From the NCBI RefSeq assembly GCF_023078275.1, contig NC_062981.1, positions 20,328,846 to 20,392,845 on the forward strand: a stretch of 64,000 nt of DNA, given 5' to 3'. The notes under the pieces are model-generated. The model ran no database searches. It saw only the letters and a program-made list of their open reading frames with translations, and was not told where the DNA came from. Numbering within the stretch: position 1 is the stretch's first letter; each line of letters starts with the position of its first letter. The DNA is from Leguminivora glycinivorella (Eukaryota > Arthropoda > Insecta > Lepidoptera > Tortricidae). The translations under genes and the position numbers were made by a program. This document shows positions 11,640 through 22,860 of this stretch, piece after piece.

Positions 11640-11905
11640 GCCTAATTTGCAAATATAACATTATTAATATATTGCATTATTTGCATTGCGCCATTTGCGC
11701 CGCGCAGGGTAGACCCACAACACGTACAGCGTATTGTTTCGCAGCCTTTTTCACAACCGCAATTGTCCAAGTATACCCATTCATACCATATCTCCCTGTT
11801 TTCAGACCACTGCAGTACCTTACCCAACTATCATTGTACGTCTTCCAACCCCAGGATGATGGCATAGGCACAGAAGTAATATCCAGAATATGGGGCGTTG
11901 TTATA
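11640..11905 (-). pseudogene. C-terminal remnant of an uncharacterised transposon protein
   Basis: The minus strand reads PMPSSWGWKTYNDSWVRYCS, then in another frame NCGCEKGCETIRCTC with further small and Cys residues. A Trp-Gly-Trp segment followed by a Cys-rich knuckle (CxCxxxC, CxC) resembles the C-terminus of a widespread but unnamed family of transposon-linked proteins, from memory and not checked. A frameshift separates the two parts. The overlapping plus-strand frame of 116 codons is probably its antisense shadow. Confidence 0.45.
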
Positions 11906-12649
11906 AGACACGGAGTGCCGCCGATGTTGGTTAGGTACCTACTAATTTATTTTTGGTGGTAAACAGTTTCTTGCTCACCAAGTTCAGGTGAACTTTTCAA
12001 GCATGGCGATTATTCCTCCAGGAAGACTTTGTAGTTACTGCGATGTTTCTATCAAAGCTGGTATAACTTCAGTGTGTGTGCAAACAATGTTTTAGAACAT
12101 GATTTTTTCCTTTTGTATTGAAAAAAGAAGTGGTGTCAGACGTAAAGGCGTAAAAACCACGAATAGCAGTCGGTCTTCCAAGATCCAAAGTGTTAGCTAC
12201 TTTATAACTTATACTCCGGTAGGTTATTCTCATTTGAAGTATTAAGAAAATATACTAGATAAGAATTGGAAATTTCCCAATATAATTAGCTCCATAGATC
12301 ACATGCTTAAATGCCGTTCTTAACACATATTTTAGTGAGCAAGCATGGACTCAGGCCTGTTTACCGGTATGGTTTGGCGGCTTAGGCACTCGTAAAGTGT
12401 CGTTTTGCCGACATTCCTGCCTCCATTTACATCACGTCCGATCTCGCACGTAACGCCCTGAAAGCCTCCACGGCTACAAACTGCGAGATAAACTCAACGA
12501 AGGGCATGGGACACTCTAGCATCCGTTACCACCCTGAACTCACTCGAGGCCTCACATGAGGCAAAGACCTTTCGAGGCTCTAAGCTAGGTCCAAACCCGA
12601 ATCTGGCCACTGACTTTACGTCTATCCTTCACCCGAAGACTCCAGTGGT

Positions 12650-12757
12650 TTTTATTTAAATACCAAGACATCTGTATCGGAAGATGTGATGATACGCGTG
12701 AGTCCCTGTTCCGCCATATCTTTTGCGCGAGGTACAATGAGGCTATCAGCTTCTTCC
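12650..12757 (-). pseudogene. EAD...DTDV-motif remnant in the foldback element
   Basis: The minus strand encodes EEADSLIVPRAKDMAEQG followed by LTRIITSSDTDVLVF. The spaced EAD and DTDV acidic motifs suggest a nuclease-like core found in uncharacterised transposon proteins. It lies upstream, in the same orientation, of the Cys-rich remnant at 11640-11905, as expected if both come from one gene. A stop precedes it and the surrounding frame is broken. The function is not established. Confidence 0.45.
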
Positions 12758-14286
12758 GGTTACGTTCCTATGGTTTACCCTGAAATAGCAGAGCAAATGT
12801 TCTCTGAGGAAGTAAAATGTTTAGAAAAAAAAAATCACCACACTTATAACATCAACAGGCTACAGTTTCTGGAAAAAGTCTTGTTGGTTGTTGTCATACT
12901 GAAAAAGTGTCTTCCTGGAGGAATAATGGCCAAGCTTGAAAAGTTGATCCGCAGACTCAACATTTATCGGTTAACTTGGTGCGCAAGGAACTGTTTCCAA
13001 CCAAAATTAATAACCAGCATCCCACCAACATCGCCAGCACTACAAAAACATACGCTCCTTGTCGCAGAAAACAAGTTATTTTATACATAGATATTTCTTT
13101 AGCCCCCTACAGAAGTTGTCGAAAATTATCTCTGGAGTCCTCGGAAAGGACAATTGCTATTAATACAAATGTTATGTTATGTGCATTTAAGTTCTTTTAC
13201 GTATTAAAATAAAAATTATGTGATGGTCATGTTTACGGGGGTTATCTAAATATACCTAAACTCGGAATAAAAAACTAATAATGTATATAAATACTAAAAA
13301 CATTGATTCTGAATAGTAATATAGTAAGTTGTGACCAAAATAAATAATCAGTCTTGCGTGTATAGCGGTACCAAACGATACGATGCATCACATATCAAGT
13401 GCAAAGACGTCTTTCAAACCCGCGCGCTTCATTTTCAATGCGTATAGTTCAAAAACTACTGAACGGATTTTAATGTTTTTTGTTTTATTTTGCAGATGTT
13501 AATATCAGATTTTATTTAAATAAATAAAAATGTGACCATATGGTAGAAAAACTATTTGTAAATTTCGTGAGAATAAAAAAAAATTGAAAATTTCATATTT
13601 TTTTTATTATTCGGCCGCCATCTTTATTTTTTAAATGATTTTAATTTTTATATGAATAAATGTTTTAATACAAACTGATAGCTACCCCAACCATTAAAAT
13701 CGGTGCAGCCGTTATGATTCCAAAATTGTTTACATCACGTGCGAAAACGTCTTTCAAATCCGCGCGCTCCATTTGAAATGGGTATAGTTCAAAAACTACT
13801 CAACGGATTTTCATGATTTTTATTTTATTATGTAGATAATATTATCAGGTTTAATTTAAATACATACAAATGTAGCCATATCATAGAAAATTTATTGGTA
13901 AATTGCACAAGAATGAAAAAAAAAGTTTGATATTTTCATATTTTTCTTATTATTCGGCCGCCATCTTAATTTTTTTATGACTTTAATTTTTTATATTAAT
14001 AAACGCTTCAATACGATACGATAGACACCCCAACCATCAAAATCGGCGCAGCCGTTACGATTCTATAAATTTTTAAAAATATGCGGCCGCCATTTTGGAA
14101 AATGTCCGCCATCTTGAATTCTAGTGGATGAAAATCGTGTTTCCTCGGATGAAATCATTTGTATTGGTCCCTAGTATCACTGTGCAAAGTGGCATGCTTT
14201 CTGCATAAAATGCAGTTTTTTTCCGTAAGCCCTATGACTATAAATACATATACATCGCCTTTGCGAATATACTCAAGTTGCAGATG

Positions 14287-14622
14287 GGCATTTTCGCGAA
14301 AAAAGATTCAAAAACTTTTTTTCTAAAATAGGTAAATTTAATTGTTTTCTTACTCAGAATCACGAGCCCTTTCGATCCTACTAGGCAGAAAAAAGCGTCT
14401 CAAATTTAATTTTTCCACTTTGTTACCATTTTTCAAACACTTTGCCCAGCGCGGTTACAAAGTGGAATGTACACATGCAAAATGATAGAAAATTTTGGGA
14501 CCATTTTTTGTCTCTTGTTTTTTATCCTAGATAGAAAGGGCTCGTGATTCTGAGTAGGAAAAGCATAAAATTTACCTACTTAGAAAAAATATTTTTGGTG
14601 ATTGTTCTCGCGATAATGCCCA
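14287..14622. mobile_element. Palindromic MITE (CAGAATCACGAG family)
   Basis: Inverted arms run from GGGCATTTTCGCG to CGCGATAATGCCC, with the inner match TACTCAGAATCACGAGCCC and its inverse. The core is shared with the palindromes at 32641-32962 and 41185-41465. Coding content is absent. Confidence 0.75.
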
Positions 14623-14819
14623 GATAAAAAACCGTTTTGGATGGGGACACAAGTGGCCGTCCGTAGTATCTTAGTGTGCATTCAACCGACATCAAAGTGG
14701 ACCATAATAAACAAGTGGCTCTGTGAAGTCTGTGACCTTCGCGATGGGCTTAGAAATCACAAAAGTAAAAAAAATTAAGACGCTACAGGAATGAAAATGC
14801 TAAAATGGAAACGGCCCCT

Positions 14820-15260
14820 TGTGAATTTTAGTTAAATATACTTGTTTTATTAACTAGATTTATCGAAAAAAAAATTGTCCATTAAGAACAACTCAGTTAA
14901 AAGATATTGCAAAAAAATCTTTAAAATCGAGGTTCCACTCTCGACTGTTTCCTCCTTCAAAACTTAATCAATCGTAACGAAATTTGAGAATCTGAACAAC
15001 ATTGAACTAATTTGTGTCGGACCGTTTAGTTTTTTTGGCCGATTTTTACCAATCTTGAATATCACACCTTTTTTTGCGCCATAATAAAAAAACGCAGAAA
15101 AATAAAACAATCATCAAAAAAATTAAAACAGTCCGACACAGATAAAAATAATAATAATCTGTGTTTTAAAAACATTGCTTTATCTTCAAAAACCAGGAAC
15201 GACGAGAGCGTTTGTATGGAAAATTGACCCCTCCTGTATTGTCTTAAGTTCTTGAAATCA
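14820..15260. repeat. Dispersed block shared with 31085-31790
   Basis: A stretch of about 240 bases (ACTAGATTTATCGAAAAA, AAGAACAACTCAGTTAAAAG, ATCGAGGTTCC, CTCGACTGTTTCCTCC) is nearly identical to 31105-31345. A second part (AAAACCAGG, GAGAGCGTTTGTAT, AATTGACCCCT) matches 31718-31770. In the other copy an unrelated repeat separates the two parts. Confidence 0.7.
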
Positions 15261-15637
15261 CTATCGCAGTCGAGTCACAGTGGTCTTAACCTGTAGAGAA
15301 CATGAGGATATACAAAATTCAGATCGAGTTAAACCGTAGACCTACGCCGTTGCTCCGCTCCGCTCAATAAGTAAGTCTAAAATGACCCGTAAGTACCTAA
15401 TTATTGCTAATAAGACGTAGCCGAGACATTTCTTACTTTCCTACTTTCGGTGGATATGTAACACACTTTTTGTCTCGTTTAGAGCAAAAGTACATGAGAG
15501 GAAAATAAGGAGTAAACGAGTTCACAAAGTGAACCATCCCGGAAATCCGACCGAACTTCCATATTATCCGTCCAAAGTTTTAACGATTTTGCCACCGTCT
15601 CGTCTTTATTTCGAAGAGACTTTCAACAACAATTATT
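15261..15637. other. No feature recognised
   Basis: Between a dispersed repeat and a palindromic element I see only unassigned sequence without a domain-bearing frame. Confidence 0.4.
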
Positions 15638-15838
15638 TTTTCTCAAACATGCAATGAAATATTGTCTTTACGTTCCTTAAAATGGGCTGGGAAGTATCGC
15701 TTTTTGGGCGCAACAACTCGAGAGGACTGTAAAGGGATTTCATATTATTTTTTAGGCCTAGGCCTGCAAAGTAACTTTTTTTTTATAAAATATTGTCCTT
15801 TAGAGCATTTTTTATTTCATTGTATGTTTGAGAAAAGC
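15638..15838. mobile_element. Short foldback MITE
   Basis: TTCTCAAACATGCAATGAAAT on the left faces its imperfect inverse ATTTCATTGTATGTTTGAGAA on the right, about 200 bp apart. The 65-codon frame inside is unsupported. Confidence 0.55.
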
Positions 15839-16009
15839 ACTATACATGCCTCGGCGTGAAAACGGCCTCGGGAAAAGGATTCCCGGCCTCGTATCCCTAT
15901 CCCACCCTATATATGGTATATACCCACTTGGCCGGAAATCCTCATTTTCCCGGCCTCTGATGTAATGTACTATTGTAACATATTGCTGCATTAGCAAAAA
16001 TATTGCGAC

Positions 16010-16770
16010 TGCTGCTGCCGTAGCCGAATGGCATTTCTGCGGCGCGAAACGAAAACGAAACGCCGCGAAAGGTAGTCTGATAGAGATAGAATTCTGATAT
16101 CTACGAGCGTTTCGAAAAGTCGAGAATTTTTTTTCTATAATTTAAAAGAATTTTATAATTATGTAAACTTAAATTAAAATTTAGTATAGGATATCTTATA
16201 CTTTTAAACGAGCAATTCTTGTATATTTATTTATTTATTATCTCGGAAACCGCTCTAACGATTTCGCTGAAATTTGTTATGTGGGGGTTTTCGGGGGTGA
16301 AAAATCGATTTAGCGTAGCCTTGGATCCCGGAAAACGCGAATTTTCGAGTTTTCATGAGTTTTTATTTCGCGTTAGTAAACGTAAAATATGGTCGTTAAT
16401 TTCGCCGCGCGCGCATCGATTCCGCTTAGCTCAGTCGTACGAGGTCGGTCTAATGTACGCAGATAGATCGTAGGTGTCAGGGTTTCGAATCCCGGCCAGA
16501 AATTAAGTTTTTGTTTTTTGTCTTTTTTTTTGTGTTTGTATTTATAAGAGTTTTTTTTATCTAAAGACGTGATATATTAAAATAGAACCGAGCGAAGCTC
16601 GGTCGCCCAGATATTGAGTTATAAATTTAGTTTAAGGCAAATACATTGTATGAACTCTCACTGAAAAATGTACCTAGTGTTACTTCCTACACAGTTTAAA
16701 CAATAAATATTTCTGATTTCGGATTTCGTTTCGTGAGTGTTTGTGCCATTCGGCTGGGTACGTAGCCGTA
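16010..16770. mobile_element. GTAGCCGAATGGCA MITE carrying a second element
   Basis: The left half (GTAGCCGAATGGCATTTCTG and GAAACGAAACGCCGCG) begins at 16019. The right half (CGTTTCGTGAG, TGCCATTCGGCT) ends near 16760. Other members occur at 28128-28612, 40800-40975 and 46950-47325. The member here is interrupted in its middle by the 16130-16620 element. Confidence 0.65.
16130..16620 (+). mobile_element. Dispersed element with tRNA-like box A/B and terminal hairpin
   Basis: The segment contains TAGCTCAGTCGTACGAGG and CAGGGTTTCGAATCCC, which look like tRNA-type A and B boxes. It ends with the hairpin ACCGAGCGAAGCTCGGT followed by CGCCCAG. A near-3' hairpin can mark a Helitron, but no CTRR end was clear, so a SINE-like origin remains possible. 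Confidence 0.5.
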
Positions 16771-16899
16771 TGATCCTTAATTTTGTGAGTTTATGGTAAA
16801 TCTTGGATTATTTATTAAGATTGCAATCTTTCGCTTGCTCGGGTATTAATATTGGCACGTGCGGTTAAACAAAAATTTGCCCTCTTGTAAAACAAATAA

Positions 16900-17594
16900 C
16901 TATTGACTATACTAACTATTGAATGGGATTGGAAGCTGTCACGGGTCGGTTGAGATAGTACTTAAATCTTTATTATACTATGCTCGGGTGGTTCCATATT
17001 TATATACATGTATTGTACAGTACATTAACTTAAATTAGGTGCTTTAAGGATAATACAATTGTAAATTATGTACATACTAGTAGTATTAGTTGTTAGTTTT
17101 AGAATTCAATATACATACCTATTGTTTTTTATGATCTCGTTCCCAGATTCATACTTGGAGAGTGCTATGTATGTACTCCTTAATTGTCATTTTGCATCAG
17201 ACTGAGAACCTTAAGATTTTAAAACAATTGTGTAAGATGTAACACCTACATATATAATATGGACGTACTACAATAAATAAATACATACAAAATATATTTA
17301 TGTTATATTATTATCACATTTCGAAGTAGATGGTATCACCATCCATATCAACTGTCACACTACATAATTTAACGTCAGAATGCTCTGAGTGCTTCCATAT
17401 GCACGTGCAGTGCTGACAGATGATATGGTCGCGTTCATTGTAATTGCAAATGTTTGATGTGTTTTCTTTGTGTTCTGTTATGTTATGTCTTTCCTTTTTG
17501 TTATTTATGTGTATTATTGCGTTGTTATGTAAATTGTTTTATTTTTTTGTCTCTTTTCGTCCTCTTCTTTTTTATTGTTGTGTGTTTGTTGTCT
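16900..17594. other. Unassigned AT-rich sequence with AATAAA near 17270
   Basis: ACAATAAATAAATACATAC near 17271-17289 could be a degenerate retroelement tail. The hydrophobic frames around 17444-17659 look like T-rich chance translation rather than a membrane protein. Confidence 0.35.
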
Positions 17595-17790
17595 GTCGTG
17601 GCATCACCGAATGGGCGCTACGGAAGACCAGCGCTGGCTTCCAGCTAGCATCATGCTGAGTTGGATCCATTTTGTGATGCGCACTTAATGTTCTGTTCTC
17701 TGTTTTTTTTTGTTCTTTTCTTGTGTACATGTACGTATTGTACGTACGTGTTTGTGAGCGTCATGAATAAATGTCTTTTATCTTTTTTTT
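17595..17790 (+). mobile_element. Non-LTR retrotransposon 3' end
   Basis: The phrases GAAGACCAGCGCTGGCTTCC, CATCATGCTGAGTTGG and a final GAATAAATG signal recur in diverged form at 61240-61435. The layout is that of a LINE or SINE 3' untranslated end. Confidence 0.55.
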
Positions 17791-18004
17791 ATATGCAGCG
17801 AATTTGAGTTAACTATTTATGTGTCAGAATATGTAAAGTTTCAGATGTTATATTTTGAATCACGTTGTACCTGACTAGGGTGTAAGGGAAAGTTTTTGAT
17901 TTCCCTTTGTTTGTATTATAAACAAATACTTAGGCGGATAATGTATTTAGCGCTTAATTTAAAAGGATTAGGAAATAATATACAGTGTTGGATAAAATTT
18001 TATC

Positions 18005-18160
18005 ATGATCATCATCATTTCAGCCGTCAATTGCCCACTGCTGAGCGTAGGCCTTCCTTCGTGTACGCCACTTATCCCGATCTTGGGCTAGTCTCATCCA
18101 GGGGTGCCCCGCAGTTTTTCTAATGTCGTCCACCCAATGGATGCCAGGCATATTATATAT
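18005..18160 (-). mobile_element. LINE 3' end with (ATG)n tail
   Basis: Read on the minus strand, the segment runs through GCCTACGCTCAGCAGTGGGC and ends in an ATGATGATCATG tail. This is a familiar arrangement for lepidopteran LINE ends. A related end is at 41466-41560. Confidence 0.65.
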
Positions 18161-18649
18161 ATATTACATTGTAGAACCTAGAGGTGTAAGTAATTATAAG
18201 TTGTAAAAAAGAATTTGCATCAAATGTGTTGCAAACACAAATAATACGTTTAATAATACTCTTAATCAATTTATATCTTTGTAAAATTGAAATCAAGAGC
18301 ACCGTATTGGTAACGTCAAAGATTTAATCCATCAAACCCACACTTAGTTAATAGACGAAGCTTAGCAGCGATTAAATAACGATCAATAGAGTGGTGATTA
18401 ACTGCAAACAATTTGCTAAGCCTTCGGTCGGAGACGGTCAATCGAATCCGTGTTCCTATTGGTTGACGAGTCGTGGTGGAGTAAAATCATTCGTGATCTC
18501 GATTCTTTACAACTATCGCAGTTATAAGAGTTTGCTGGGTTAGTAATAGAATGTATACAAAGCCTTTCGAAGGTATAAATTCGATTTTCATTGCACCAAG
18601 TGATAAAGGCTCTCACTTGACTCTTCGAAAAGTGATGAAAAAGTTAAAT

Positions 18650-18910
18650 TTATACATTTTTTTTTGTAAATACTTGATTTTTTTTTGTAATGAAAATAGG
18701 CAGCAAACGAGCAGACGAGTCGCCTGATGGGAAGCAGTCATCAGGGGAGTCACTTATGCGTGGCCGACCTTTGAGAACCCTAAATACCTGCTTCTTGAAG
18801 AACCCCATGTTATAGCGCAAGGGGAGCACCTCAGACGGTAGCTCATTCCACAACTTGCATGTTCTCGATGCCCTAAGCTGGCTGATAAATTTGACCTTTC
18901 AATGATTTTG
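18650..18910 (-). pseudogene. C-terminus of a LINE reverse transcriptase ORF
   Basis: The minus strand reads SRTCKLWNELPSEVLPLRYN then MGFFKKQVFRVLKGR. The WN(S/E)LP...YN...FK...V motif is the conserved C-terminal tail of jockey/CR1-type non-LTR polymerases. A related end, WNSLPAAIFPSSYNPATFKS, sits at 63900-64000. It is followed by the 3' phrase GGCAAACGAGCAGACG type (here imperfect) and a polyA tail at 18655-18690. The element is 5' truncated and not functional. Confidence 0.8.
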
Positions 18911-18949
18911 AATCTACAATACTGGCACGTGCGGTCTAAAACGTTATTT

Positions 18950-19324
18950 GTATAAAAACAATTTTGCCCCTTTGTAAAATAAAAGAATGCCCCCTTGTAA
19001 ACTGATTTTTTTAACTGCTTTGATGCAATGAGCCTTATCCTAAAATCGATGAGTCGACTTTTGCTGGTTCATCGAAGTCTTAAAAAGCAGGTGGAATGAC
19101 CACCTCTGGGTTGTACACTGATTAATATACCAATACATCTTTGCCTAAACTGAATCGTTTGTGCACAGAGAAACTAAGGAGTTTGATTTAGGTTTGGGCA
19201 ACTTGTTATGGTTATGATACAACATTCAAGCTCGATGCCAGTAATAATTCTTCTAACAAATTTTGCGCCGCTCGGTTTGTCCTTGAGTAGCGCTCGCACG
19301 CAGCGAAGCGCAGAGAGTAGGTAC
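18950..19324. other. No feature recognised
   Basis: This is unassigned sequence before the hAT element. A short GC-rich patch (GCGCTCGCACGCAGCGAAGCG) near 19290-19310 has no clear meaning. Confidence 0.35.
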
Positions 19325-20100
19325 CAGGGATGTAACGGATGTGGTTTTAACGGAACCGGAAGCGGAAGTTTTGAATTTAGTTTAACGGAAGCAGAAGCGG
19401 AACCGGAACCAGAAGCGGAAGTTATAGATGTTAAAAACGAAATGAAAAAATACTACATAGGTATAACATAAACCAAAACTACTTAAATTACCTATAACTT
19501 TTAGGTGTTTACTGTTCAGCCTGTAATCAGTGTTTAGGCCCACTTAGGTTTTAAAAACGAAAAGAAAAGTTACCTGATATTCTATCTTAAGTATATCATT
19601 ACAATCCAAAAATTAGAAACGAAAAGAAAACTTACTCGTAGGTAGTATAATACAATCCAAAACTAACCAGTAAAATTTATATATGTAATTGTTAGCACCC
19701 AATTAAATTTTTAAATTAAATGGAGTGACTATAAAAGAAGTAACTGTATTTAATAAACAAAAGCCTAGCAGCTTTATCTCCCTGCAGTTTGCTTCTAAGG
19801 GGATCGTAGATAAGCCCTGCACCACTGAATAGTTAGTTGTTCACTCGCTACTAACGGAATGAAGCGATTGATGTTTTGTATCACAGCACGTGGCAAGCGG
19901 AGAGATGAGCGAATAACAGGTATAGACCTATTGGTCTTTGATGTACGCCGCTCATGTCCCACCGTCGCGCGTCGCTAGGTTCTGACATCTGCTATAACTT
20001 CCGTTTGAAAAATAACAGAACCGGAACAGAAGCGGATGTGTAAAACAAAACGGAAGTTCCGTAGAAACGGAAGCAGAAGCAGAGTTCCGTTACATCCCTG
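19325..20100. mobile_element. Non-autonomous hAT element, 776 bp
   Basis: Perfect 15-bp terminal inverted repeats (CAGGGATGTAACGGA and its inverse) are flanked by an exact 8-bp duplication GTAGGTAC at 19317-19324 and 20101-20108. Both ends carry clustered GGAAGCGGAA-type subterminal repeats, likely transposase-binding sites. No transposase remains. The 87-codon frame across the left end is a by-product of those repeats. Confidence 0.92.
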
Positions 20101-21545
20101 GTAGGTACATGCGAAACCAGAGGATGCCGATCGCGTCAGTACGCGCCGCGATGCGTGGCAGTGCTATGTCGCGTGCGAGAGAGCCAAATACCCGATCGCG
20201 TCGCCGCTGCCGGAGATTAACAACTGAGTCGTCCTTTTACTGTGTCGATGCTGATTGGCGCCAGCGAAATAAACTAAAAGTAGTTATCTAGGTGCAATTA
20301 TATTACCACGTCAACTGTAAAAATTTTCATACCGTTCAAAACCATCAAAAAGTATAAAAGGGTCGATTTTTCAAAACTCATTGGATTTATGCTAAAATTA
20401 TTCATTGAAATTATTTCTCTGGAAATAATTATTATCTTAAGTCGTTTTAAAATATCTCAATTCTAACTAAACCTACCTCACTAAATATTCAGTGATTCTA
20501 TTTTATCAAAGTTGTCTTTAACATGTTTAAGACACTTCACTCAAAGAATAAATTTAATACTTTAAACCTTATTAAAACCTTAAAAGCCTAATTTATTATC
20601 TTCAAGCTTTTTTGTTAATTACATTAAAAATGTTTTAAAATGGAAAGTATAAAATTTCGAAATACTTTTAAAGCGTCTTGAATTAATTACACTAAGTAAT
20701 CAACTTAACTCGTCGTCTACAAAGCCGTCAAAAAGCACCCATTATAGGTATATCAGGCGGGATGCGGGATATTAACGGTCAAAACATTTTTAACCGCATT
20801 TGTTATGGATAGAGATTTGTCGTTATTTTACCCACATCCAAGCATATTTATTCGCATAAATAAAAACCGGCCAAGAGCGTGTCGGGCCACGCTCAGTGTA
20901 GGGTTCCGTAGTTTTCCGTATTTTTCTCAAAAACTACTAAACCTATCAAGTTCAAAACAATTTTCCTAGAAAGTCTTTATAAAGTTCTACTTTTGTGATT
21001 TTTTTCATATTTTTTAAACATATGGTTCAAAAGTTAGAGGGGGGGGGAGACGCACTTTTTTTCCTTTAGGAGCGATTATTTCCGAAAATATTAATAATAT
21101 CAAAAAACGATGTTAGTAAACCCTTATTTATTTTTAAATACCTATCTAACAATATATCACACGTTGAGGTTGGAATGAAAAAAAATATCAGCCCCCACTT
21201 TACATGTAGGGGGGGTACCCTAATAAAAAATTTTTTTCCATTTTTTATTTTTGCACTTTGTTGGCGTGATTGATTACCAAATTTCAGCTTTCTAGTGCTA
21301 ACGGTTACTGAGATTATCCGCGGACGGACAGACAGACATGGCGAAACTACACAGATAGAAAATATCTCTTCAACCAAAGAAATCTATTTGAACCAAGAGA
21401 TATCCAGTTTCCCATATCAGGAAGATTTTAATTACTTGATATAAAACATAAAATGTCTCGATGTTTATTACTTACACTAACCATTTTATATCTTAACATG
21501 ATTAGCAAAACAATCTTTTTTTTAAAACTTAATCATTAAATGATA

Positions 21546-21588
21546 CGTTTACGCTCTTGGAATAAATTTTATTCCAAGAGCGTAAACG
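21546..21588. repeat. Perfect 43-base hairpin
   Basis: Two 21-base arms pair exactly around a single T. The arms contain ACGCTCTTGGAATAAA and its inverse, so both strands show AATAAA near the loop. It lies inside the TA-flanked element. Confidence 0.9.
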
Positions 21589-21994
21589 TTTTGTTCAGTG
21601 ATAATTATTACTCAGAAGCAAATCAGCAAGTTCTTAAAAACAAGTATAATATTTCTTGGTTCTAAGTAATAAAATTGTTGTATTAAGAGTTATGACGGTT
21701 TTCGGTTAAGAGTTATGCATAATTAAAGTAAAAGTTAATGTTTCTTGGGGTGAAACAATTAGTTACTTACACCAAATATATACATTTTTCATTTTAAAAG
21801 TTCTGACGGTATTAGATGAAGATTTACATGTTTGAAGTTAGATTTAATGTTTCTTGGGGTGAAACAGTAAGTATCTTAAACCAAATATACTTACTTCTTG
21901 GATGTAATTCGTAATGTATCTTATTTCATTTAAAATATATAATTTCTTGAAATGAAATTTTATATTTCTTAGATTGAGTAAATAATGTTTGTAG

Positions 21995-22370
21995 CGGGGG
22001 TGCGCGCGGGGAGAGAAGGGAAAGCCGAAATGACGTGAGAGGTGTGTATTATGTTCAATAACCCGTACGTTACAAGCTTATAACTCAGAACGAAGACGAG
22101 TTCCCCAGCCAGTTAGAGAGAGAGAGAACTGGAGCGGAAGCACGTTTAGGATAGTCCTCAATAATAGCGCGTAGTTCCCAGAGGGAAGCAGGGGGCTATT
22201 ATGTCGGAATTTGTATTCCTATGATTCGATACATATCAAGTTCCAACCGGCGAGCCTAACCAAATCGGGAAAAATCTTAACACCGCGATGTACGAATTCT
22301 ATGGGCTGGGGTCAGCGCCATCTAGCGGGTTTTTTGGTAACTAAACCGGTGTCGCCGCTCGGCGCGCGAA
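21995..22370. other. GC-rich insert of unknown type
   Basis: The base composition rises sharply (GTAGCGGGGGTGCGCGCGGG at the left, GTCGCCGCTCGGCGCGCG at the right) inside an AT-rich element. It includes AGCGCCATCTAGCGGG. It looks like a separate insertion, possibly an LTR or other mobile fragment, but neither TG...CA ends nor a target duplication were certain. Confidence 0.4.
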
Positions 22371-22375
22371 CTAAA

Positions 22376-22860
22376 TCTTGAAGCAAAACTTTATTATTTT
22401 TCGATCTAAACGTGTTGATTCTCAAATGGAACTTGTAGGCATTAAATCAAGAATTTGTGATATGAAGCCAAGAATGTAATAAATCTTGACCTAAGTCCGT
22501 GTTGATTTTTATTTAAAACCTGCTCGAATTATGAATGAAGTCTATAAGCATCAAATCAAGCCAAGATTGTTCTAAATCTTGAAGTAAAACCTTGATATTT
22601 TTTGATTTGAACTTGTTGATTCTCAAATGGAGCTTGTAGACATTAAATCAAGAATTTGTGACACAAAGCCAAGAACTTAATAAATCTTGACATAAATCTG
22701 TGTTTATTTTTGTTTTAAGTTATTCTGGAACTTTGAATGGAGTTGCAAAGCATCAAATCAAGAACTATTAAAATCAAGCCAAGATTGAACTAAATCTTGA
22801 CGTAAAACCGTGTATTTTTTTTATTTAAACTTTTATGTCTTGACTGTAGAACGTAAAAGT
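22376..22860. repeat. Tandem repeats, about 100-bp monomers in about 200-bp pairs
   Basis: The phrase AAATCTTGA(A/C) recurs about every 100 bases (near 22373, 22480, 22577, 22682, 22793). TTGATTCTCAAATGGA, GCATCAAATCAAG and AAGCCAAGA alternate between monomer types. Adjacent doublets starting near 22377 and 22580 match better than neighbours do, suggesting a two-monomer higher-order unit. Confidence 0.75.

Larger units (their letters stand above)
10328..14243. mobile_element. 3.9-kb foldback transposon with arms over 1.1 kb
   Basis: The ends read GTCATAGGGCTTACGG and its inverse, each bordered by TA. The arms match over about 10328-11482 and 13097-14243, with shared blocks such as ATGGCGGCCGAATAATAA and TTTGAAAGACGT. 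Homology continues inward (11905-12040 against 12900-13060), so the left arm carries about 400 extra bases. The interior has minus-strand remnants of a transposon protein (11640-11905 and 12650-12757). The TA borders suggest a TA-targeting DNA transposon, but because TA is palindromic it could also be part of the inverted repeat. The superfamily is not identified. Confidence 0.8.

Noticed and set aside
11612..11962. 116-codon plus-strand frame
   Set aside because: The minus strand of the same stretch has WGW and Cys-knuckle similarity; the plus frame is likely its shadow.
12686..13090. 134-codon plus-strand frame
   Set aside because: The minus strand carries the EAD/DTDV motif, and the frame runs into the foldback arm; no domain is seen in the plus translation.
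17444..17659. Hydrophobic 71-codon frame resembling a membrane protein
   Set aside because: It arises from T-rich DNA reading as Phe/Leu/Cys, and it overlaps a retroelement 3' end.
22376..22860. CRISPR-like array
   Set aside because: Monomers are about 100 bp, imperfect and without unique spacers; the window is eukaryotic. This is a tandem repeat.
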